This document shows, in pieces, positions 59,280 through 64,000 of a DNA stretch of 64,000 nucleotides; position 1 is the stretch's first letter, and every line of letters begins with the position of its first letter. A program made the translations under genes and the position numbers. The stretch is from Schumannella luteola (GTDB lineage Bacteria > Actinomycetota > Actinomycetes > Actinomycetales > Microbacteriaceae). The DNA is taken from assembly GCF_013408685.1 (NCBI RefSeq), contig NZ_JACBZY010000001.1, positions 3,658,001 through 3,722,000 on the forward strand. Reading direction: 5' to 3'. The notes beneath the pieces were generated by a model. It made no database searches. It saw only the letters and a list, made by a program, of their open reading frames with translations, and was not told the origin of the DNA.

Positions 59280-59846
59280 TCAGGCCGACGGCGTGCGGTT
59301 CTCGGCGCTGACCATCCAGGCCAGCTGCTCGAGGCGCTCGATGATGCCGTGCAGGATGTCGGCGCTGGTCGGGTCGGCGTCGTCGACCGTGTCGTGCACC
59401 TCGCGCATCGTGGCGACCGTGGCCTCGAGGCGCTGGGTGATGAGGTCGACGGTGTCGGCCGTGTCGACCTCGCCGTGCGGGTAGTTCGGCAGCGAGGTGG
59501 TCGCGGCGATCGTGTCGCTGCGCCCGTCGGGAACGGCGTGCAGCGCGCGCAGGCGTTCGGCGACGGTGTCGCTGAACTCGCGGGCGTCCTCGACGATCTC
59601 GTCGAGCTGAAGGTGCAGGTCGCGGAAGTTCTTGCCGACGACGTTCCAGTGGGCCTGCTTGCCCTGCAGGTGCAACTCGATCAGGTCGACGTGCACGCGC
59701 TGGAGGGCGGTGATCAGCTCGTCGGAGGCGGTGAAGCCGTGCTCGGCGTTCTCGCGACGGCTGCTGCGGGCACCGGCATCGCCGGGGGCCGTCGCGGAGT
59801 GGGCGTTGTCCTGGGTCTGCGTGGTCTGGTCGAGGGTGTCGGTCAT
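59280..59846 (-). CDS. dps: Dps-family DNA-binding ferritin-like protein
   Basis: 188 residues: a disordered N-terminal tail of about 38, then the four-helix ferritin fold with the Dps ferroxidase ligands His66 (KQAHWNVVG), His78, Asp82 and Glu86 (LHLQLDEIVED). It oxidises and stores iron and protects DNA in stationary phase. AAGGAG precedes the ATG at 59846. It is the first gene of the operon dps-FAD reductase-GH15-SDR and divergent from a paralogous SDR. Confidence 0.93.
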   Translation of the reverse strand: MTDTLDQTTQTQDNAHSATAPGDAGARSSRRENAEHGFTASDELITALQRVHVDLIELHLQGKQAHWNVVGKNFRDLHLQLDEIVEDAREFSDTVAERLRALHAVPDGRSDTIAATTSLPNYPHGEVDTADTVDLITQRLEATVATMREVHDTVDDADPTSADILHGIIERLEQLAWMVSAENRTPSA

Positions 59847-60045
59847 GGTGGCACGCTCCTTCCGAGGTCGATGGCGGCCACGTTAGGAACCTCGCCGCCT
59901 CCGAAGCCCGTTCGGCCAGCGGGCACTCAGTCGGCGCGCATCCCGTGTTGTGGTTCGGCCGGGTCGTCCCGGCGAGTCGCCGCGCCAGGTGTCCGCCGGG
60001 CGTGCGTCCGCTGAGAGTGGACGGGCCGCGTCCGACGCTGCCGCC

Positions 60046-60051
60046 TACCGT
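60046..60051 (+). promoter_or_regulatory. -10 element TACCGT, leaderless start of SDR paralogue B
   Basis: TACCGT lies 7 bases before the ATG at 60059, identical in sequence and spacing to the element of the SDR at 62532. Confidence 0.5.
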
Positions 60052-60058
60052 CGCCGCC

Positions 60059-60991
60059 ATGACCGACACCGCTTCGACCTCTGCCAGCGCGACATCCGAC
60101 CGCAGCCAGTTCACCTTCACCGACCCCACGAAGCTCTACGCCGACATCGACACCCCGGAGCAGTACCAGGAGGGCGCCGGACTCGATCGCGACCTCGTCC
60201 AGAAGGCCGACCTGGGCGAGCAGAGCTACCGCGGCAGCGGGCGCCTCACCGGACGCAAGGCCCTCATCACGGGCGGCGACTCGGGCATCGGCGCCGCCAC
60301 GGCGATCGCCTTCGCCCGCGAGGGCGCCGACGTCGCGATCTCCTACCTGCCCGAAGAGCAGCCCGATGCCGAGCGCATCGCCGGCCTCATCCGCGACGCA
60401 GGGCGCGTGGCCGTGACGATCCCGGGTGACATCAAGGACCTCGAGTTCTGCCGCGAGCTCGTCGAGCGCACCGTCGCCCAGCTCGGCGGCCTCGACATCC
60501 TCATCAACAACGCCGGCAAGCAGCAGAACCGCCCCGCGCTCGAGGGCATCAGCGACGAGCAGCTCGACGAGACCTTCCGCACGAACATCTACTCGATGTT
60601 CCGCATCACGAAGGCGGCGCTCAAGTACCTGCCCGCAGGCTCGACGATCGTGAACACGACCTCGATCCAGGGCTACGACCCCTCGCCGAACCTGCTCGAC
60701 TACGCGTCGACGAAGGGCGCGATCAACAACTTCACCAAGGGACTCGCCGCCTCGCTCGCGCCGAAGGGCATCCGCGTCAACGCCGTCGCGCCCGGCCCGA
60801 TCTGGACGCCGCTGCAGACGGCCGGCGGCCAGCCGCCCGAGGAGCTGCCCACGGTCGGCGAGGGAACCGGTCTCGGCCGCTGGGGTCAGCCCGCCGAGTT
60901 GGCGCCCGCCTTCGTGTTCCTCGCCTCGCCCGAGTCGAGCTACGTCGTCGGCGAGACGCTCAACGTCAACGGCGGGATGACCACGCCGTGA
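60059..60991 (+). CDS. SDR-family oxidoreductase, general-stress-protein-39-like (paralogue B)
   Basis: 310 residues: a 58-residue extension (FTDPTKLYADIDTPEQYQEG) leads to SYRGSGRLTGRKALITGGDS, then GIGAATA, NNAGKQQ, YASTKGAINNF and LNVNGGMTTP. All tetrad residues are present. It is closely related to paralogue A through the whole core. No ribosome site is seen; TACCGT 7 bases upstream suggests a leaderless mRNA. It is divergent from the dps operon and converges on the HAD gene. Confidence 0.9.
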   Translation: MTDTASTSASATSDRSQFTFTDPTKLYADIDTPEQYQEGAGLDRDLVQKADLGEQSYRGSGRLTGRKALITGGDSGIGAATAIAFAREGADVAISYLPEEQPDAERIAGLIRDAGRVAVTIPGDIKDLEFCRELVERTVAQLGGLDILINNAGKQQNRPALEGISDEQLDETFRTNIYSMFRITKAALKYLPAGSTIVNTTSIQGYDPSPNLLDYASTKGAINNFTKGLAASLAPKGIRVNAVAPGPIWTPLQTAGGQPPEELPTVGEGTGLGRWGQPAELAPAFVFLASPESSYVVGETLNVNGGMTTP

Positions 60992-61025
60992 CAGCCCGGC
61001 GCCGGGCATCCCGACGCCAGGCGCC

Positions 61026-61685
61026 TCAACCCAGGAGCTCGTCGCGCAGGTCGGCCACCGAATCGGCCACGCGGCGGGCTCCCGCGTCGATCAGCTCGTC
61101 GCCGCCGATGCCGCCCGTGCGCACCGCGAGCGCCGGCACCCCGGCGCGACCGGCCGCGACCACGTCCCACACCGCATCGCCGACCATGATCGAGTCGGCA
61201 GCGTCCGCCCCGCCGCGTTCAAGGGCGACCTGGATGATGCCGGGGTGCGGCTTCGCGGTGTCGACGTCGTCGGCGTTCGTGGTCGCGATCACGCCCGTGT
61301 CGACCAGGCCGCTCAGGTCGAGAACGTCGACGAGGATGCCGAGCTCGTCCTCTGGCGCGGAGGTCGCCAGCACGACGCGCACCCCCGCGTCCAGCAGCTC
61401 GAGCACCGTCTCGCGTGCACCAGGGAGCGGGCGCAGCCGGTCGACGCTCGCGAGGTAGGAACGCTTGTGCTCGGCGGTCGCGGCATCCCGGCCGGCCTGG
61501 TCGACGCCCGGCAGCAGGTCGTCGAGCAGTGCCTCCGAGTCCATGCCGATCGAGCGATGCACCCGCCACGAGGCGGCCGGGTGTCCGACCGTCTCGAGCC
61601 CGCGCATCCAGGCGTCGACGTGCAGGTAATTGGAGTCGACGAGGGTCCCGTCGATGTCGAACAGCACGGCGCGCGACTCAGGCAC
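61026..61685 (-). CDS. HAD-superfamily hydrolase (phosphatase, subfamily I)
   Basis: 219 residues: motif I FDIDGTLVDS (nucleophile Asp10), motif II Ser/Thr in LATSAPED, motif III Lys in TAKPHPGI, motif IV VGDAVWDVVAA, with an alpha-helical cap after motif I. It is probably a phosphoglycolate- or sugar-phosphate-type phosphatase. GTG 61685 overlaps the upstream SDR stop by 8 bases (GTGCCTGA). Confidence 0.88.
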   Translation of the reverse strand: MPESRAVLFDIDGTLVDSNYLHVDAWMRGLETVGHPAASWRVHRSIGMDSEALLDDLLPGVDQAGRDAATAEHKRSYLASVDRLRPLPGARETVLELLDAGVRVVLATSAPEDELGILVDVLDLSGLVDTGVIATTNADDVDTAKPHPGIIQVALERGGADAADSIMVGDAVWDVVAAGRAGVPALAVRTGGIGGDELIDAGARRVADSVADLRDELLG

Positions 61686-62532
61686 GACGCCACCCGTGCG
61701 ACTCGAGGTGCGAGCCCGCCTGCGGACCCATCTGGTTCATGCCGCCGTCGACCGTCCACGATGCCCCCGTGACGTAGGACGCGGCAGGCGAGGCGAGGAA
61801 GGCGACGACCGCGGCGATCTCGTCCACGTGCCCGGGGCGCCCGAGCGGGATACCGGGGCGCGCGACCTCGTAGGGATCCTCGCCGCCCGACTCCGACATG
61901 TCGGTCGCGATCTCGCCGGGCGCGACCGAGTTCGCCGTGATCCCGTGCTCGCCGAGTTCGAGGGCGAGCGTCTTCATCAGACCGCCGAGCCCGTGCTTCG
62001 CGGCGTCGTAGGCCGAGCTGCCGACGCGCGGCTGCGTCTCGTGCACGCTCGTGATCGCGATGAGCCGGCCGGGCACGCGGTGATCGACCATGTGCCGCGC
62101 GGTGCGCTGCAGCACCGAGAAGGCGCCGTCGAGGTCGGTCGCGATCGTCGTGCGCCACTCGTCCCAGTCCATCTCGAGGAACGGTGTTCCGCCGCCGGCG
62201 CCGGCGTTGTTGACGAGCACGTCCACGCCGCCCAGCTGCTCGATCAGGCGGTCGATCGTCGCGAGCGCCGACTCGCGATCGGTGACGTCGAGCCGTTCCA
62301 CGACGGCGCTCGACCCGGCCGCCTCCACCTGGCGCGCGGTCTCGAAAGCGCCCTCCTCGTCGCTGTGCCAGGTGACGCCGACGCGCATCCCCGCTCGAGC
62401 GAGATGCACGGCGATCGCGCGGCCGATGCCGGAGTCGGATGCGGTGACGATCGCCGTCGCCGGGCGGAAGTCGCGGTGGTCGATGCGGACGGACGCTGGC
62501 GCATCGTCGGGGTGCTGGGGGCTGTCGGTCAT
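61678..62532 (-). CDS. SDR-family oxidoreductase
   Basis: 284 residues: the cofactor loop TASDSGIG has Ala where Gly is usual, NNAGAGG, Ser in ITSVHE, YDAAKHGLGGL, and a C-terminal TVDGGMNQMGPQAG extension. The catalytic residues are intact. The ATG at 62532 is supported by TACCGT 7 bases upstream; GTG 62550 would add six residues. It is followed by the HAD gene in a two-gene unit. Confidence 0.87.
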   Translation of the reverse strand: MTDSPQHPDDAPASVRIDHRDFRPATAIVTASDSGIGRAIAVHLARAGMRVGVTWHSDEEGAFETARQVEAAGSSAVVERLDVTDRESALATIDRLIEQLGGVDVLVNNAGAGGGTPFLEMDWDEWRTTIATDLDGAFSVLQRTARHMVDHRVPGRLIAITSVHETQPRVGSSAYDAAKHGLGGLMKTLALELGEHGITANSVAPGEIATDMSESGGEDPYEVARPGIPLGRPGHVDEIAAVVAFLASPAASYVTGASWTVDGGMNQMGPQAGSHLESHGWRRA

Positions 62533-62964
62533 GCGGGCGACGGTAGGCACCCGTCGCCGCCGGGCGGTGTCACGCGCGGGCGCCTCTCAGGCGATGACCG
62601 GGCGGCACGGAGCCGACGGCCGGCGATGATCTCCGCTGACGATCAGCCCGATTCGGCGTGCGCGTCCCGGCGCTCGAACGGCGCCGCCGCCGGAGTGGTC
62701 ACCAGAAACCGCCCCACCCACGTCCCCTCGACACCGTGCCCGCCAACCGAACCCCTGACTGTTCCACGCGACGGTACGCCGCGGGAGGCCGCAGCGAGCG
62801 ACAGCGGTCGGGGATCGAGATCCGCCCTGCGCACTCGCTGTCAGTCGTACGGACGTCGGATCACCCACGCCACGCTGGATCACGGACGCGTCGCGGACCC
62901 GTCCGTCTCGGCGGAGGATCGACGAGCGCACCGACCTCGTCACCACGCGAACGGAGGTTCACGG
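62533..62964. other. 432-base gap with no supportable gene
   Basis: Apart from the -10 element for the SDR and the GGAGG of the next gene, I see nothing defined. A 119-codon minus-strand frame at 62587-62946 has an amino acid mix unlike its neighbours (rich in Arg, Ser, Gly, without motifs) and no ribosome site. Several GGATC/GATCG words occur but form no clear repeat. Confidence 0.6.
62540..62545 (-). promoter_or_regulatory. -10 element TACCGT, leaderless start of the SDR-HAD unit
   Basis: TACCGT lies 7 bases before the ATG at 62532. Confidence 0.5.
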
Positions 62965-63297
62965 ATGGGCCGATTCAGTTACGACAACTCGCTCAGCGTC
63001 GATTTCGACGATCGGGTGCTCGCCCACCTGCAGGTGGTGATCGGCGCGAAGCTGCGCCGCGGCGAGTCGTTCCACTTCACCTGGATCGACGACGAGTCCT
63101 CGGGTGATGGGCGCACCACGGTCTGGATGCACCCGCACGCCAACCTCGTCTACAAGTACTTCGGCAAACGCGCCGCAGTGCTGAACCGGGCCTGGATCGA
63201 CGCGCTCATGTTCACCGCGAATTCGGTCAGCGGGCTCCATCTCATGGCCGAGCCGCCCGACCGCGAGACACGGGACCGCGCTGACGACCTGGGCTGA
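62965..63297 (+). CDS. DUF7882-type small protein (often mislabelled ATP-dependent DNA ligase)
   Basis: 110 residues with the pattern I know from many Microbacteriaceae proteins: MGRFSYDNSLSVDFDDRVLA, HLQVVIGAKLRRGESFHFTW, GRTTVWMHPHANLVYKYFG, LNRAWIDALMFTANSVSGL. No ligase motif is present and the function is unknown. GGAGG about 8 bases before the ATG is a good site. It is a useful lineage marker. Confidence 0.85.
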   Translation: MGRFSYDNSLSVDFDDRVLAHLQVVIGAKLRRGESFHFTWIDDESSGDGRTTVWMHPHANLVYKYFGKRAAVLNRAWIDALMFTANSVSGLHLMAEPPDRETRDRADDLG

Positions 63298-63336
63298 GTC
63301 CGGCTTCCGTCCCGGGCTCGTGTCGGCGTCGCGGGC

Positions 63337-63342
63337 TAGCGT
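63337..63342 (+). promoter_or_regulatory. -10 element TAGCGT, leaderless start of the RNA ligase-like gene
   Basis: TANNNT lies 6 bases before the ATG at 63349; no ribosome site. Confidence 0.45.
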
Positions 63343-63348
63343 CGAGCC

Positions 63349-63891
63349 ATGGTGCAGAGCCTCGAGCTGACGCTGGATGCCGCGAGCGACGCCGCCGTGA
63401 GAGTCGAGTGGGATGCGCTGGCCGCCGCCGGGCTGCCGAGCCAGGCCGCGCACCGTCATCCCAGCAACCGCCCGCACGTGACGCTGCTCGTGCGGCCCGC
63501 GTTCGACCGGCCGCCGCTCGCCGATCCGGCCCTCGCGCCGGTTCTCGCCGGGCTGCCGCTGCCGCTGCCGCTTCGGCTCGGTGCCCCGGTGCTGTTCGGC
63601 CGCGGCGAGCGCCGCGTGCTCGCTCGCCTCGTCGTGCCGAGCGCCGCGCTGCTCGGGCTGCACGGCGCCCTCCATCACGCCGTGAGGCCGGGCGATGACG
63701 CACCGAACACGACGCCGGGCGAGTGGACGCCGCATGTGACGCTCGCCCGCCGCATCCCGCTCGACCGACTCGGCGAAGCGCTCGCGGTGCTCGACGCCGC
63801 CGACGAATCGGGGGCTGTCTCGCTCGATGGCGTCGCCGAGTCGCTGCGCCACTGGGACGGCGACGCCCGGATCGTGACCCCGCTCGGCTGA
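63349..63891 (+). CDS. 2'-5' RNA ligase-family protein (2H phosphoesterase)
   Basis: 180 residues with the two HxT motifs of the 2H superfamily: RPHVTLL (His43, Thr45) and TPHVTLA (His129, Thr131). The fold would hydrolyse or ligate 2',3'-cyclic phosphate or 2'-5' linkages; the substrate in actinobacteria is unknown. It appears leaderless. It converges on the truncated gene at the window end. Confidence 0.87.
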   Translation: MVQSLELTLDAASDAAVRVEWDALAAAGLPSQAAHRHPSNRPHVTLLVRPAFDRPPLADPALAPVLAGLPLPLPLRLGAPVLFGRGERRVLARLVVPSAALLGLHGALHHAVRPGDDAPNTTPGEWTPHVTLARRIPLDRLGEALAVLDAADESGAVSLDGVAESLRHWDGDARIVTPLG

Positions 63892-63893
63892 AG

Positions 63894-64000
63894 TCAGCCC
63901 TGCGGTCCCGGCACGGCCGGGGTGATCCCGATCTCCGTCGGCCGGCCGTCGCCGGGCGCGCGCACGGTGACGACGTAGCTCGGCAGGTTCAGCTGCACCG
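63894..64000 (-). CDS. C-terminal end of an unidentified protein (continues beyond window)
   Basis: An open minus-strand frame ends at TGA 63896-63894, three bases after the RNA ligase-like stop. The last 34 residues include NLPSYVVTVRAPGDGRPTEI and end Gly-Pro-Gln-Gly. Codon bias fits coding sequence. Too little is visible to name it. Confidence 0.5.
   Translation of the reverse strand, partial: VQLNLPSYVVTVRAPGDGRPTEIGITPAVPGPQG

Noticed and set aside
62587-62946. A 119-codon minus-strand ORF
   Set aside because: Composition is unlike real neighbours, and there is no motif and no start signal.
1-64000. Mobile elements, CRISPR arrays, defence islands, prophage or tRNA genes
   Set aside because: No transposase, integrase, regular spaced repeats, phage structural genes or cloverleaf sequences were recognised.

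Overview
The window is high-GC DNA (about 70% GC by eye) packed with genes that overlap by 4 to 14 bases. Codon choice, an lhr-nei pair, HQLRSP-type kinases, a DUF7882-type small protein and very frequent GGATGC/GCATCC hexamers all point to an actinobacterium, most likely Microbacteriaceae. I see no rRNA, tRNA, CRISPR array, integrase, transposase or phage gene. It reads as a chromosomal catabolic and stress region.

Layout. 1-3267: DNA repair (Lhr C-terminal part, Nei). 3318-6027: sulfur amino acid genes (metY, MalY/PatB lyase) behind a probable leaderless leader peptide. 6102-8120: a sigma-like factor, its membrane-anchored Gly/Thr-repeat partner and a DUF1905 protein. 8190-11095: an AraC regulator, a divergent SDR lacking the usual catalytic lysine, and a secreted lysozyme-like protein. 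11231-24637: a minus-strand run of 14 genes encoding a complete RbsABC-type sugar importer, two GMC oxidoreductases each paired with a gluconate-2-dehydrogenase-subunit-3 protein, an MBL-fold lactonase-like hydrolase, an SDR, two 3-hydroxyisobutyrate-dehydrogenase-family reductases, a cupin, a carboxymuconolactone-decarboxylase-like protein and a GntR regulator. A divergent GlcG/HbpS-like plus SDR pair (24884-26118) shares its promoter region.

26215-32612: two OmpR-type two-component operons, one flanked by VanY- and VanZ-like proteins, the other divergent from a low-complexity secreted protein. 32760-35504: a MarR regulator divergent from an isochorismatase-like protein and a 14-TM-type exporter. 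35529-40732: a TetR regulator and PLP decarboxylase divergent from an agmatine deiminase and an amidase. 40729-48162: a secreted GH16 glucanase and a LacI-controlled set with two Gfo/Idh/MocA enzymes, a sugar porter and a sugar isomerase. 48255-50740: an aldo/keto reductase divergent from TetR-GntR. 50800-54094: a third GMC operon containing an alpha/beta hydrolase fused to a subunit-3 domain and apparently starting at CTG. 54128-60991: stress genes (PfpI, acidic disordered protein, two paralogous SDRs, GH15, FAD reductase, Dps). 61026-64000: HAD phosphatase, SDR, DUF7882-type protein, 2'-5' RNA ligase-like protein and one truncated gene.

How the genes may work together (inference). The dominant theme is import and oxidation of sugars, sugar acids or glycosides by flavin- and NAD-dependent enzymes, with several dedicated local regulators. 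The repeated cytoplasmic-looking GMC plus subunit-3 module, without a cytochrome subunit or TAT signal, is the best candidate here for an undescribed biochemical system. Its substrate and electron acceptor cannot be read from the sequence.
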